From contig NZ_CP011412.1 in assembly GCF_001007875.1 (NCBI RefSeq), forward strand, positions 2,046,001-2,110,000: a stretch of 64,000 nt of DNA. Reading direction: 5' to 3'. The notes beneath the pieces were generated by a model, which did not search any database, was not told the DNA's origin, and was given only the letters and a program-made list of their open reading frames with translations. The position numbers were made by a program, and so were the translations under genes. Numbering within the stretch: the stretch's first letter is position 1; each line of letters begins with the position of its first letter. The DNA is from Sedimenticola thiotaurini. Lineage in GTDB: Bacteria > Pseudomonadota > Gammaproteobacteria > Chromatiales > Chromatiaceae. Shown here one piece after another: positions 1 to 8,672 of the stretch.

Positions 1-53
1 GTTAACACCTTACCGCATCGGCGGCAGATTTACTGTTTCATGGATACGCACAT

Positions 54-80
54 CTTACCGGAATTAAAGCCACCGGTAAG
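54..80. repeat. Perfect 8-bp inverted repeat downstream of nadE
   Basis: CTTACCGG (54-61) and CCGGTAAG (73-80) form a perfect hairpin with an 11-base loop, 38 bases past the nadE stop. It has no T-run on either strand, so it may be a weak terminator or an mRNA 3' end stabiliser. The remaining 1-117 bases show no coding signal. Confidence 0.4.
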
Positions 81-117
81 GTAGTGGAATAGATTTCGCT
101 GCAATCGGGCAGCGCCG

Positions 118-1731
118 CTAGAATCCGTTGGTCAGGGGATAGCGCCGGTCCCGGCCGAAGGCACGCTGACTGATCTTGACCCCCGGCGGCGCCTGGCGAC
201 GCTTGTACTCGTTACGATCCACCAGCCGCACCACGCGGCGCACATCCGCCTCGTCGAAACCGGCCGCCACTATCTCATCGACCCCTTTGTCCTGCTCGAT
301 ATACATCGCCAGGACCGGATCCAGGATCTCGTAGGGTGGCAGGGAGTCAGAGTCTTTCTGATCCGGTGCCAGTTCCGCCGACGGGGGACGCTCAATCACC
401 CGGCGCGGAATCACTTCGCCGGTCCGGTTACGGTACTCAGCCAACCGGTAGACCAGCAGCTTTGGCACATCCTTGATCGGGGCGAATCCCCCGGCCATGT
501 CGCCGTACAGGGTGGCATAGCCAACCGACATCTCGCTCTTGTTACCGGTGGTCAATAGAATTTTGCCAGTCTTGTTGCTGATGGCCATCAACAGCACCCC
601 CCGGCAACGGGCCTGTATATTCTCTTCAGTAGTATCGCGTGGAGCATCGGCAAAGGCCGGTTTCAGCAGATCCAGAAAGGCGTTGAACGCTGGCTCAATG
701 GGGATAGTCTGGTGTTTTACACCGAGGAGTTCCGCCTCCTTTATCGCGTCCTCATTGCTCATATCCGCCGTATAGCGGGACGGCATCAGCACCACTTCCA
801 CCTGGTCGGCACCCAGGGCATCCACTGCAATCGCCAGGGTCAACGCCGAGTCGATCCCACCGGAGAGCCCCAGTACCGCCCCTTTAAAACCGTTTTTCCG
901 CACATATCCCCGCACACCACTGACCAGAGCAGTGTAGACCGCCTCCTCTTCAGGGAGCAGCGGAGCCACTGGGGCCGCAACGGGAAGCAGCTGACCTTCC
1001 TGCTCGACAAACTCCACCAACGGCTGATCCTCGCGGAAAAAAGCCGCCCGCTGGGTAATCTCCCCCCGGGGATCGACCACGAAGGAGCCGCCATCAAACA
1101 CCAGTTCGTCCTGCGCCCCCACCAGGTTGAGATAGATAATTGAAAGCCCGGTCTCCTGGGCCCGCTTCTGCAGCAGGGTCTCCCGTTCCGGCGCCTTGCC
1201 GGCATGGAACGGTGACGCATTCAGATTGAGGAGAATCTTCGCCCCCGCCTCGGCGGCGGAGGCGGCCGGGGTCCGGTACCAGATATCCTCACAGATAGTG
1301 ACGCCGACCGGCACACCCTGCAACTCGAACACACAGGGCTGATCACCCGACTCGAAATAGCGCTTCTCATCAAATACGCTGTAGTTGGGCAGCAGCGATT
1401 TGAAATATTCGGCAATAACCACACCGTCCCGAATTACGCCGGCGGCGTTGTACAGTTTGCCGTCCTGACATTTCGGGTAACCCAGGATCACATCAATACC
1501 GCGACATTCACGACACAGACGCTGCAGTTCCGTCTCCACCCGGGCAATCAGTTCCGGACGCAGCAGCAGATCCTCCGGGGGATAGCCGGTCAGCGTCAGT
1601 TCCGGGAACACCACCGCATGGGCCTGCTGCTGATCGCGGGCCACCCGCATCGCCGCCAGAACCCGGTCGGCATTGCCGCGGATATCGCCTACCAGCAAGT
1701 CGATTTGTGCTAAAGATATTCTCGGGCCCAA
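118..1731 (-). CDS. nadE: Glutamine-dependent NAD+ synthetase
   Basis: Last step of NAD synthesis: amidation of deamido-NAD with ATP, using ammonia released from glutamine. The 537-residue protein has the two-domain layout of the glutamine-dependent type. The N-terminal nitrilase-fold amidase carries Glu44 (FPELTLTGY), Lys111 (FKSLLPNY) and Cys147 (TICEDIW) as a plausible catalytic triad. The C-terminal ATP-pyrophosphatase domain has the P-loop SGGIDS at about 290-295 and TTGNKSE further on. The start is TTG at 1731, chosen because AGGTGG lies five bases upstream and the amidase domain begins at once (ISLAQID). It lies downstream of sucCD on the same strand across a 130-base gap and probably has its own expression. 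Full length, no anomaly. Confidence 0.95.
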   Translation of the reverse strand: MGPRISLAQIDLLVGDIRGNADRVLAAMRVARDQQQAHAVVFPELTLTGYPPEDLLLRPELIARVETELQRLCRECRGIDVILGYPKCQDGKLYNAAGVIRDGVVIAEYFKSLLPNYSVFDEKRYFESGDQPCVFELQGVPVGVTICEDIWYRTPAASAAEAGAKILLNLNASPFHAGKAPERETLLQKRAQETGLSIIYLNLVGAQDELVFDGGSFVVDPRGEITQRAAFFREDQPLVEFVEQEGQLLPVAAPVAPLLPEEEAVYTALVSGVRGYVRKNGFKGAVLGLSGGIDSALTLAIAVDALGADQVEVVLMPSRYTADMSNEDAIKEAELLGVKHQTIPIEPAFNAFLDLLKPAFADAPRDTTEENIQARCRGVLLMAISNKTGKILLTTGNKSEMSVGYATLYGDMAGGFAPIKDVPKLLVYRLAEYRNRTGEVIPRRVIERPPSAELAPDQKDSDSLPPYEILDPVLAMYIEQDKGVDEIVAAGFDEADVRRVVRLVDRNEYKRRQAPPGVKISQRAFGRDRRYPLTNGF

Positions 1732-1837
1732 GGAACCACCTATTTAAAGTGCCGGTACAAAGCGGCATCAGCTGAAAAACCGCCCCCTAAAATCAAGAAA
1801 CCGCCACCGACCTGACGGCCGGGGCGGCATATGATAC

Positions 1838-1856
1838 CCAAAATCAGAGATTTTGG
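1838..1856 (-). terminator. Hairpin just after sucD, possible terminator
   Basis: CCAAAATC (1838-1845) and GATTTTGG (1849-1856) make an 8-bp stem with a three-base loop, six bases after the sucD stop. Read on the minus strand the descending arm contains TTTT, but no T-run follows, so termination would be weak. Confidence 0.35.
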
Positions 1857-1861
1857 CGCTA

Positions 1862-2731
1862 TCAGCTCATCAGTTCCAGCATCTTGGCGCCGATCTCCGA
1901 CGGAGAGCGGACGGTTGCCACGCCAGCAGCTTCCAGAGCGGCGAACTTGCTGTCAGCCGTGCCCTTGCCACCACTCACGATGGCTCCGGCATGACCCATC
2001 CGCTTACCCGGAGGTGCGGTCACGCCAGCGATGTAACCCACAACCGGCTTGGTGACGTTGGCCTTGATGTAGGCTGCCGCATCCTCTTCAGCCGTACCAC
2101 CGATCTCACCCACCATGACAATACCTTCGGTCTGGGGATCCGCCTGGAACAGTTCCAGGCAGTCGATGAAGTTCATGCCGTGGATCGGATCGCCACCGAT
2201 GCCGACGCAGGTGCTCTGGCCCTGTCCGGTAGAGGTGGTCTGGAACACCGCCTCGTAGGTCAGGGTGCCGGATCGGGACACAATGCCGATCTTGCCCGGT
2301 TTGTGGATCATGCCGGGCATGATGCCGATCTTGCAGGCACCCGGGGTAATGATACCGGGGCAGTTGGGGCCAATCAGGCGGCTTTCAGAGTTGGCCAGGG
2401 CCGCCTTAACCTTCAGCATATCCAGTACCGGGATGCCTTCGGTGATACAGGCGATCACCTTGATGCCGGCGTCTGCCGCTTCCAGGATCGCATCGGCAGC
2501 AAACGCAGCCGGGACGTAGATCATGGTGGCATCGGCACCGGTCGCCTCAACGGCGTCATGGACAGTATTGAAAACCGGCAGATCCAGGTGTTTCTGGCCG
2601 CCTTTTCCGGGAGTTACGCCGCCCACCATATTGGTGCCGTAGGCGATTGCCTGCTCAGTATGGAAGGTGCCCTGCTTGCCGGTAAAACCCTGGCAGATCA
2701 CACGGGTGTCTTTATCAATAAGGATACTCAC
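1862..2731 (-). CDS. sucD: Succinyl-CoA synthetase alpha subunit
   Basis: TCA-cycle enzyme subunit that binds CoA and carries the phosphohistidine intermediate in the reversible conversion of succinyl-CoA to succinate with nucleotide triphosphate formation. The 289-residue protein is normal length. The N-terminal Rossmann CoA-binding domain includes [10 protein letters not shown] near residue 15-24, and the active-site histidine lies in [10 protein letters not shown] near 245. The start is GTG at 2731 ([10 protein letters not shown] follows). It sits 66 bases after sucC on the same strand, the standard sucCD pair. Confidence 0.96.
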   Translation of the reverse strand: MSILIDKDTRVICQGFTGKQGTFHTEQAIAYGTNMVGGVTPGKGGQKHLDLPVFNTVHDAVEATGADATMIYVPAAFAADAILEAADAGIKVIACITEGIPVLDMLKVKAALANSESRLIGPNCPGIITPGACKIGIMPGMIHKPGKIGIVSRSGTLTYEAVFQTTSTGQGQSTCVGIGGDPIHGMNFIDCLELFQADPQTEGIVMVGEIGGTAEEDAAAYIKANVTKPVVGYIAGVTAPPGKRMGHAGAIVSGGKGTADSKFAALEAAGVATVRSPSEIGAKMLELMS

Positions 2732-2797
2732 AATTCTTTTCCTGTATCTGGTGATACCGGTTCAGCGCCCGCCGGACGCTGCCACCGGTTCAAACAA

Positions 2798-3961
2798 TCA
2801 ACCTTTGGCGGCAGCGACGACTTTTTCTGCGCCTTCCGAGAGATCAGCGGCGGTGGTGATGGCCAGACCACTGTTGGCCAGCAGCTCCAACCCTTCCGGC
2901 GCCTTGGTACCTTCCAGACGCACCACCACCGGCACCTTGACGTCCACCTCTTTGACCGCCTCGATAATGCCCTCGGCGATCAGGTCACAGCGGACAATGC
3001 CACCGAAGATGTTGACCAGTACGGCCTGCACCTTGTCATCGGACAGGATCAGTTTGAACGCTTCGGCTACCCGCTCTGCCGTGGTGCCACCGCCCACATC
3101 CAGGAAGTTGGCCGGTGAACCGCCCTTCAGCTGCACCAGGTCCATGGTGGCCATGGCCAGCCCGGCGCCGTTTACCATGCAGCCGATATTGCCATCCAGC
3201 GTAATGTAGTTCAGGTCGTGCTCGGCTGCCTTCGCCTCACGCTCATCTTCCTGGCTGATATCCCGCATGGCCAACAGGTTGGGCTGACGGTAGAGGGCGT
3301 TGCTGTCCAGGTTGATCTTGGCATCCAGGGCGATCAGGTTGCCCGCCTTGGTCACCACCAGGGGGTTGATCTCCACCAGGCTGGCATCGCTGTCGATGAA
3401 CAGCTGGTAGAGCGCGAACATGAATTTCTGGAACTCACGGATCTGGGTACCCTCAAGCGCCAGGGCAAAACCCAGCTTGCGGCACTGATAGGGCTGCAGG
3501 CCGGCGGCCGGATCGACCCGAACAATGTGAATCTGTTCCGGGGTCTCTTCCGCCACCTCTTCGATATTCATGCCACCCGCCTGGGAAGCCATGAACAGAA
3601 CCTTCTTGGAGTCCCGATCCACCAGTACGCTCAGATAGAGTTCCCGATCGATATCGGTAATGGTCTCGATCAACAGGGTGTTGATCGGCAGGCCGGGCTC
3701 GCCGGTCTGCTTGGTCACCAGCATGCTGCCCAGCAGCCGCTTGGCCTCCTCCTCGACCTGATCGAGGCTGTCCACCAGGACCACTCCGCCGACCTTGCCG
3801 CGTCCACCGGCGTGCACCTGCGCCTTGACGACCCAACGTCCACCACCCAGGGCTTCCGCCGCCTGACGCGCCTCTTCGACGGAGGTCACTGGACTACCCT
3901 CCGGTACAGGAATACCCTGTTTCGCAAACAACTGTTTTGATTGATACTCGTGTAGATTCAT
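2798..3961 (-). CDS. sucC: Succinyl-CoA synthetase beta subunit
   Basis: ATP-grasp subunit that binds nucleotide and, with SucD, catalyses substrate-level phosphorylation in the TCA cycle. The 387-residue protein starts [12 protein letters not shown], the hallmark N-terminus of the family. It has the glycine-rich [11 protein letters not shown] nucleotide-binding segment near 46-56, VEINPLVV near 197, and the ligase-CoA region [10 protein letters not shown] near 320. It is the first gene of the sucCD pair and is divergent from the small gene at 4058, with a 96-base AT-rich shared promoter region. Confidence 0.96.
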   Translation of the reverse strand: MNLHEYQSKQLFAKQGIPVPEGSPVTSVEEARQAAEALGGGRWVVKAQVHAGGRGKVGGVVLVDSLDQVEEEAKRLLGSMLVTKQTGEPGLPINTLLIETITDIDRELYLSVLVDRDSKKVLFMASQAGGMNIEEVAEETPEQIHIVRVDPAAGLQPYQCRKLGFALALEGTQIREFQKFMFALYQLFIDSDASLVEINPLVVTKAGNLIALDAKINLDSNALYRQPNLLAMRDISQEDEREAKAAEHDLNYITLDGNIGCMVNGAGLAMATMDLVQLKGGSPANFLDVGGGTTAERVAEAFKLILSDDKVQAVLVNIFGGIVRCDLIAEGIIEAVKEVDVKVPVVVRLEGTKAPEGLELLANSGLAITTAADLSEGAEKVVAAAKG

Positions 3962-4011
3962 TCTCGCAACCGGTCAACGTGATAAAATAAAAGGCACTAT
4001 TTTGGTCGAAA

Positions 4012-4038
4012 TTGACAAAATAAGCAAAAGTATAGAAT
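4012..4038 (+). promoter_or_regulatory. Possible sigma-70 promoter for the 4058 gene and pilSR
   Basis: TTGACA (4012-4017) is followed after 15 bases by TAGAAT (4033-4038, inside TATAGAAT), ahead of the ATG at 4058. The spacing is at the short end for sigma-70. Confidence 0.4.
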
Positions 4039-4057
4039 ACCCGGATAAGCAGAAATT

Positions 4058-4291
4058 ATGGGCATAAGGTTAATACTGGTTCTCCTCACCCTGTGGGGCC
4101 TCTACATTATAGTACGGGGTCACCTGGCTCGCCGGAGAAAATCGGCCTCCGTAAAATCGCCCGGTTCCAGCGCCAATACGGTCAAATGCAAGGTTTGCGA
4201 TACCTATCTGCCCGAAGCGGAGGCATTGCAGCATGAGGGTGAATTCTTCTGCTCCCGTGAACATCTGACACAGCAACAGAATGACCAGTAA
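4058..4291 (+). CDS. PP0621-family small membrane/zinc-finger protein
   Basis: A 77-residue protein of unknown function. Residues 3-19 form one hydrophobic segment (likely an N-terminal membrane anchor), followed by a basic linker (RRRK) and a small metal-binding-like module: CKVC near 48-51, then CSREH near 65. This layout matches the PP0621 family, which is usually found just upstream of pilS in pseudomonads and relatives. It ends 41 bases before pilS and is probably cotranscribed. A role linked to type IV pili is only suggested by the conserved position. Confidence 0.75.
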   Translation: MGIRLILVLLTLWGLYIIVRGHLARRRKSASVKSPGSSANTVKCKVCDTYLPEAEALQHEGEFFCSREHLTQQQNDQ

Positions 4292-4332
4292 CCACATACC
4301 CGACGTTCTGCCGGCTAGGAGCTCCCGCCCCC

Positions 4333-5973
4333 ATGCCACTTGCTGATACCCGACAACAGGTCCTGGATCTGGACGAGGCCCAGATCAGCGCCCCCAGCGA
4401 CCGGTCACTGACCATCTTTTTTTACTATCGGCTGATCGTCGCATCCCTGCTGGGAATACTCTTCTTCAGCAAATCCGGTCCCACCTTGCTGGGCCACACC
4501 AATCCAGGACTGTTCACCCTGGTTGTGATCATCTACATCGGCCTGGTGATCGCCAGCGGCGTCCTGCTGTACGCCGATCGCCCCGCCTCCCATAACCAGC
4601 AGACCTTCCTGATGGTGTTTGCGGACATCTGCTGCATTACCCTGCTGATGCATGCCAGTGGCGGTATCAGCTCCGGTCTGGGCATGTTGCTGGCCGTCTC
4701 CATTGCCGCCGGCAGTATCATCACCCGGGGCGCCCATGCCGGCCTGGAGGCGGCCCTGGCGTCCATATTTATACTGGCAGAGCAGGCTTACGCCCATCTG
4801 AACCAGACCTTCACCACCACCGCCTATACCCAGGCGGGACTGCTCGGCACCCTGTTCTTCGCCATTGCCATTCTGGCCCGGGTTATGGCCCACCAGCTCA
4901 AATCCAGTGAGGCCCTTGCCACCCAGCGCCAACTGGACCTGGCCAACATGGAGCAGCTGAATGAGTATGTCATTCAGCACATGCTCACCGGCATTATCGT
5001 GGTGGATACGGAGAACACCATTCGTCTGATGAACGAATCCGCCTGGTACCTGCTGGGCATGCCGGAGGTTGGCACCGGGAGCTCCCTGGAGCAGGCGAGC
5101 CCCAAACTGGCGGACCAACTCTCGGAATGGGACCAGAAACAGCACATGCCGCCAGAGCCGTTTCGCCCCGTGGTGGGGGGTCGTGAGCTGACCGCGGGCT
5201 TCTCCATGCTGGGCGAAAACAATAAGGGCGGTGCGGTTATCTTCCTGGAGGATAGCGCCACCGTGACCCAACAGGCGCAGCAGATGAAGCTCGCCTCCCT
5301 GGGCCGTCTGACCGCCAGCATCGCCCACGAAATCCGCAACCCGCTGGGCGCCATCGGCCATGCCGAGCAGTTGTTGAAAGAGTCCCCCGATATTCCCCCG
5401 GCGGACCGGCGACTGATCGACATCATCAGCACCAATACCCGGCGGGTTAACGAGATTATCGAAAACATCCTGCAGCTGTCACGACGCGGCAACTCCCAGC
5501 CCGAGGAGTTTCTGCTCAAACCCTGGCTGACACAGTTCACCATCGAGCTGGCCCGCACCCTGAGTCTGCCGGAGGGCGTGATACAGTTGCAGATCGAGCC
5601 GGACAGCACGCTGGTCCGCACCGACCCGGGCCAATTCCGGCAGATTTTTGTTATCCTGTGCGAAAACTCAATCAAACACTTCAACAGGGAGCGTGAAGCC
5701 TTGAGCATACAGATCAATGGCGGCATTACCCGCGAGTCGGGAGGCCCCTTCGTGGACATCATCGATAACGGCCCGGGCATCGCGCCGGAGCATGTGCGAC
5801 AGATGTTCGAACCTTTCTTTACCACCCGCAATTCGGGCACCGGCCTGGGACTCTATATCGCCAAGGAGCTGTGCGAGACCAACCGACTCGGGCTGGACTA
5901 TATTCCCGTCCCCAGTGGTGGCAGCTGTTTCCGTATTACTTTCCCCGCCCGGGGTAATCATCCGGTCAGGTGA
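4333..5973 (+). CDS. pilS: Type IV pilus two-component sensor histidine kinase PilS
   Basis: Inner-membrane histidine kinase that controls PilR and so pilin transcription. The 546-residue protein has about six hydrophobic segments between residues 28 and 200, then a PAS-like domain (HMLTGIIVVD, about 216-300), a HisKA domain with the phospho-acceptor His332 in SIAHEIRNP, and an HATPase domain with N, G1 and G2 boxes (NSIKH, DNGPGI, TGLGLYIAKEL). Its length and order match PilS. pilR starts seven bases after its stop, so the two are cotranscribed. In Pseudomonas PilS is known to interact with membrane pilin; nothing here contradicts that. Confidence 0.94.
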   Translation: MPLADTRQQVLDLDEAQISAPSDRSLTIFFYYRLIVASLLGILFFSKSGPTLLGHTNPGLFTLVVIIYIGLVIASGVLLYADRPASHNQQTFLMVFADICCITLLMHASGGISSGLGMLLAVSIAAGSIITRGAHAGLEAALASIFILAEQAYAHLNQTFTTTAYTQAGLLGTLFFAIAILARVMAHQLKSSEALATQRQLDLANMEQLNEYVIQHMLTGIIVVDTENTIRLMNESAWYLLGMPEVGTGSSLEQASPKLADQLSEWDQKQHMPPEPFRPVVGGRELTAGFSMLGENNKGGAVIFLEDSATVTQQAQQMKLASLGRLTASIAHEIRNPLGAIGHAEQLLKESPDIPPADRRLIDIISTNTRRVNEIIENILQLSRRGNSQPEEFLLKPWLTQFTIELARTLSLPEGVIQLQIEPDSTLVRTDPGQFRQIFVILCENSIKHFNREREALSIQINGGITRESGGPFVDIIDNGPGIAPEHVRQMFEPFFTTRNSGTGLGLYIAKELCETNRLGLDYIPVPSGGSCFRITFPARGNHPVR

Positions 5974-5980
5974 TGGGACG

Positions 5981-7333
5981 ATGAGCAATCCACTGGCACT
6001 CATTGTTGATGACGAACCGGATATCCGGGAACTCCTGGAGATCACCCTGGGACGCATGAATATCGACGCCCGCACAGCGGAGGATTTACACAGCGCCCGG
6101 CAGTTGCTGGAATCCGAACGATTCGACCTCTGCCTGACCGATATGCGCCTGCCGGACGGCAACGGTATCGAACTGGTGGAGAACATCAACCAGCACTATC
6201 CGGAACTGCCGGTAGCGGTCATCACGGCACACGGCAACATGGACTCTGCCGTACAGGCACTGAAGGCAGGGGCATTCGACTTTGTCTCCAAACCGGTCGA
6301 TCTGGGTATGTTGCGCAAGCTGGTCAATACTGCGCTGAAACTGGAACGGAACGACACCGGTGCCGCCCGACCGGGAAACAGTAAACAGAAACCGGAACTA
6401 TTGGGCAAATCACCCGCCGCCGAACGTATCCGTACCCTGATCCGCAAACTGGCCCGCAGCCAGGCCCCGGTCTTCATCAGTGGCGAATCGGGTACCGGCA
6501 AGGAGCTGGCCGCCCGGCAGATACACCAACAGAGTCCGCGTGCCGACCACAGCTTTATTGCTGTCAACTGCGGCGCCATCCCCCAGGAGCTGATGGAGAG
6601 CGAGTTTTTCGGCCACATGAAGGGCAGCTTTACCGGCGCTATCAGCGACAAACAGGGACTGTTCCAGGCCGCAGATGGCGGCACCCTGTTCCTGGACGAA
6701 GTGGCCGACCTGCCGCTCAATATGCAGGTCAAGCTGCTGCGGGCTATCCAGGAGAAGTCGATCCGGCCCATCGGTGCGCAACGGGAGATACCGGTGGATG
6801 TCCGCATCACCAGTGCCACCCATAAAGACCTGGCCGCGTTAGTGGAGAGCGGCCATTTCCGCCAGGACCTGTTCTACCGGATCAATGTCATCGAACTGCC
6901 CATCCCCACCCTGCGCGAGCGACGGGACGACATCCCCCTGCTGGCCGACATGATGCTGAGCCGCATCGCTGCCTACACCGGCGGCAGCAAGCCCCGTATC
7001 GACCGGGACGCACTGCAGGCCCTGCTTGGCTACAGCTTTCCCGGCAATATCCGGGAACTGGAGAACATCCTGGAACGGGCGGTCGCCCTCTGTGAGAATG
7101 GCATCATCACCCGGGAGGATCTGCAGATTCCCACCGACCCGGCACCAGAAAGAACCACGCCACTCGATGTCGACCCGGACATGCCGCTGGAGGCGCACCT
7201 GGAACAGGTGGAACGCAACATGATCACCACCGCGCTGGAGGCGACCCACTGGAACAAGACGGCCGCCGCGAAACGACTGGGCATCTCTTTCCGGGCACTC
7301 CGATACAAGCTGGAGAAGCTGGGGTTGGAGTGA
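5981..7333 (+). CDS. pilR: Sigma-54-dependent pilin activator PilR
   Basis: Response regulator of the NtrC type that activates pilA with RNA polymerase sigma-54. The 450-residue protein starts at ATG 5981; the open frame extends further upstream only as a shadow of pilS. The receiver domain has acidic DDE near 11-13 and phospho-acceptor Asp54 (LTDMRLPDG). The AAA+ domain has Walker A GESGTGKE, a sigma-54 contact loop reading GSFTGA rather than the usual GAFTGA, and Walker B GGTLFLDEV. The C-terminal Fis-type helix-turn-helix ends NKTAAAKRLGISFRALRYKL. A sigma-54 promoter lies ahead of the next gene, pilA, as expected. Confidence 0.95.
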   Translation: MSNPLALIVDDEPDIRELLEITLGRMNIDARTAEDLHSARQLLESERFDLCLTDMRLPDGNGIELVENINQHYPELPVAVITAHGNMDSAVQALKAGAFDFVSKPVDLGMLRKLVNTALKLERNDTGAARPGNSKQKPELLGKSPAAERIRTLIRKLARSQAPVFISGESGTGKELAARQIHQQSPRADHSFIAVNCGAIPQELMESEFFGHMKGSFTGAISDKQGLFQAADGGTLFLDEVADLPLNMQVKLLRAIQEKSIRPIGAQREIPVDVRITSATHKDLAALVESGHFRQDLFYRINVIELPIPTLRERRDDIPLLADMMLSRIAAYTGGSKPRIDRDALQALLGYSFPGNIRELENILERAVALCENGIITREDLQIPTDPAPERTTPLDVDPDMPLEAHLEQVERNMITTALEATHWNKTAAAKRLGISFRALRYKLEKLGLE

Positions 7334-7431
7334 CGCAACGCCAGCGATGACCACAAACCAAGACTGCACGGCCCGATAACCCCCGGGCCAGATCGGCACG
7401 GACACAGGATCACCACACATAAGCGCAATCC

Positions 7432-7484
7432 GTGACACTTTTTGTCTCTTTCAATGTGACAATTTACGTCACTTTTTGACACTC
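7432..7484 (+). promoter_or_regulatory. Probable PilR binding region upstream of pilA
   Basis: This stretch repeats CACTTTTTG at 7436-7444 and 7470-7478, 34 bases apart, each within a dyad: GACA...TGTC at 7434-7446 and GTCA...TGAC at 7468-7480. A further TGTGAC lies between them. PilR sites in Pseudomonas are clustered TGTC-type boxes about 80-150 bases upstream of the sigma-54 promoter. The distance here (about 120-170 bases from -24) and the nearly three-turn spacing fit an activator enhancer. The remainder of the 7334-7733 interval shows no coding signal. Confidence 0.55.
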
Positions 7485-7604
7485 ACAGCAAGGTCCATAG
7501 CGGAATCCGGTCCAGCTCCAGCAACCACAGAACAGCCTGCCGAACAAGTACCATTCATTAATATTCAAGGACTTATGTATAAACTGTAAACCGCTTACAA
7601 GAAC

Positions 7605-7620
7605 TGGCACGACCATTGCT
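7605..7620 (+). promoter_or_regulatory. Sigma-54 (-24/-12) promoter of pilA
   Basis: TGGCACG (7605-7611), four bases, then TTGCT (7616-7620) match the sigma-54 consensus TGGCACG-N4-TTGCW exactly. The predicted start of transcription is near 7631, about 100 bases before the pilA start codon. Confidence 0.9.
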
Positions 7621-7733
7621 TAATAACAGACAAGTAATCTGGGGCTGGCAACTGCCGGACCGCATGATGAAAGGGATGACATATTCCAACAGGCACTTGC
7701 CACAGAATATTTAACACTTAAAGGGAGATACCC

Positions 7734-8213
7734 ATGAAAAAGACACAAGCTGGTTTTACATTGATCGAACTGATGATCGTGGTTGCGATCATCGGCATTC
7801 TGGCGGCCATTGCGCTGCCTGCTTATCAAGACTATGTCATAAAGGCCAAGGTCTCAGAAGGTATTCTGGCAACCAGTCAATGCCGCACAACAATCTCGGA
7901 AGTCTATCAAACAGGGACTGCCGCTAACGCCCCTGCCGCTGACGATTGGGGCTGTGGGGAAGGAACCACGACAACCCAATACGTTTCGTCAATTTCAACC
8001 AGTGCCAATGGTGCTATAACGGTAACACTCCAAAATATTGATGCCGCCGTAGATGGTGAGACCATTGTATTGACACCGATTACGGCACCCGGAGTTGCGG
8101 CCGCCGCCGCCAACATCCCCCTCCAGGTTTATGGATTTGAGTGTGCGGGTGATACCGGTAGCGGCTCAGTGCCCACTAAATACCTACCAGGCTCATGCAA
8201 GGGTTCTCTCTAA
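7734..8213 (+). CDS. pilA: Type IV major pilin
   Basis: Structural subunit of type IV pili, inserted in the inner membrane and then polymerised. The 159-residue prepilin has a seven-residue leader ending in glycine, cleaved by PilD before Phe8, followed by the conserved hydrophobic helix [19 protein letters not shown] with the pilin Glu5 of the mature protein. Two C-terminal cysteines (FECAG and GSCKG) can form the D-region disulfide loop, and another pair lies earlier (SQCRT, WGCGE). A strong ribosome site (GGGAGA) precedes the ATG. The gene has its own sigma-54 promoter and terminator. pilB lies 2.8 kb downstream rather than adjacent because of the insertion region. Confidence 0.95.
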   Translation: MKKTQAGFTLIELMIVVAIIGILAAIALPAYQDYVIKAKVSEGILATSQCRTTISEVYQTGTAANAPAADDWGCGEGTTTTQYVSSISTSANGAITVTLQNIDAAVDGETIVLTPITAPGVAAAAANIPLQVYGFECAGDTGSGSVPTKYLPGSCKGSL

Positions 8214-8290
8214 CCGCATAGTATAATGCTAAAGGCAAGGTAGAACGAGCAAGACTCATTTTCTCACCAGCCTTCGTAAGGCAACCCATT

Positions 8291-8320
8291 AAAGCCTCCG
8301 TCGTCGGGGGCTTTTTATTT
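8291..8320 (+). terminator. Rho-independent terminator of pilA
   Basis: A GC-rich stem (AAGCCTCCG pairing with CGGGGGCTT, with one G-T pair, around a TCGT loop) is followed by a T-rich run (CTTTTTATTTT), 80 bases after the pilA stop. Confidence 0.85.
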
Positions 8321-8608
8321 TACAACGCGCGAGAGATAGAGACCCCCTCTCGTTCTCCCCTGTACAAATAGCCGCAACAGTGGCGGCTTTTCCCCGCACT
8401 CAAAATTAAGCGACACAGCGCCCCTATTCTTAGCGCAAACTACCACTAGTGGTTTTAAGTTAAGCCTCCAGCAAAGTCCGTAGCTTTAGCTGCCAAACAC
8501 TCAGAACAATCTTCTTGACGAACCTAATGGCTCTTCGATCGACTGAAAAGAGCTTACACACCAGTTTCAACTGATCCATCCTACGATCATCTCTTCTGGG
8601 TGGCGGAT
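8321..8608. other. Intergenic DNA between the pilA terminator and the IS element
   Basis: No gene is supported here. On the minus strand an open frame of 39 codons (8460-8579) encodes a basic peptide with no recognised relative. It could be a fragment of a gene decayed around the insertion site or chance. The last three bases (8606-8608, GAT) are one copy of the IS target duplication. Confidence 0.5.
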
Positions 8609-8639
8609 TGAGGTGGTCTAATAGATTTGTACAACCCAG
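8609..8639 (+). repeat. Left terminal inverted repeat of the IS3 element
   Basis: Starts TGAGGTGGTC and ends ACAACCCAG. It matches the reverse complement of the right end over about 30 bases with a few mismatches and one indel. Confidence 0.85.
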
Positions 8640-8672
8640 TTAAGCATAATCCACTTAACTGAGGTAAAAATA

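Noticed and set aside
1853-3118. Long 421-codon frame antisense to sucD-sucC
   Set aside because: It is a GC-driven shadow of the sucD and sucC genes; the same is true of long antisense frames over murC, secA and ftsA.
8460-8579. 39-codon basic frame on the minus strand left of the IS
   Set aside because: Short, no ribosome site, no recognised family. Rejoining across the IS with one GAT copy removed gives a stop just upstream, so no longer interrupted gene is revealed.
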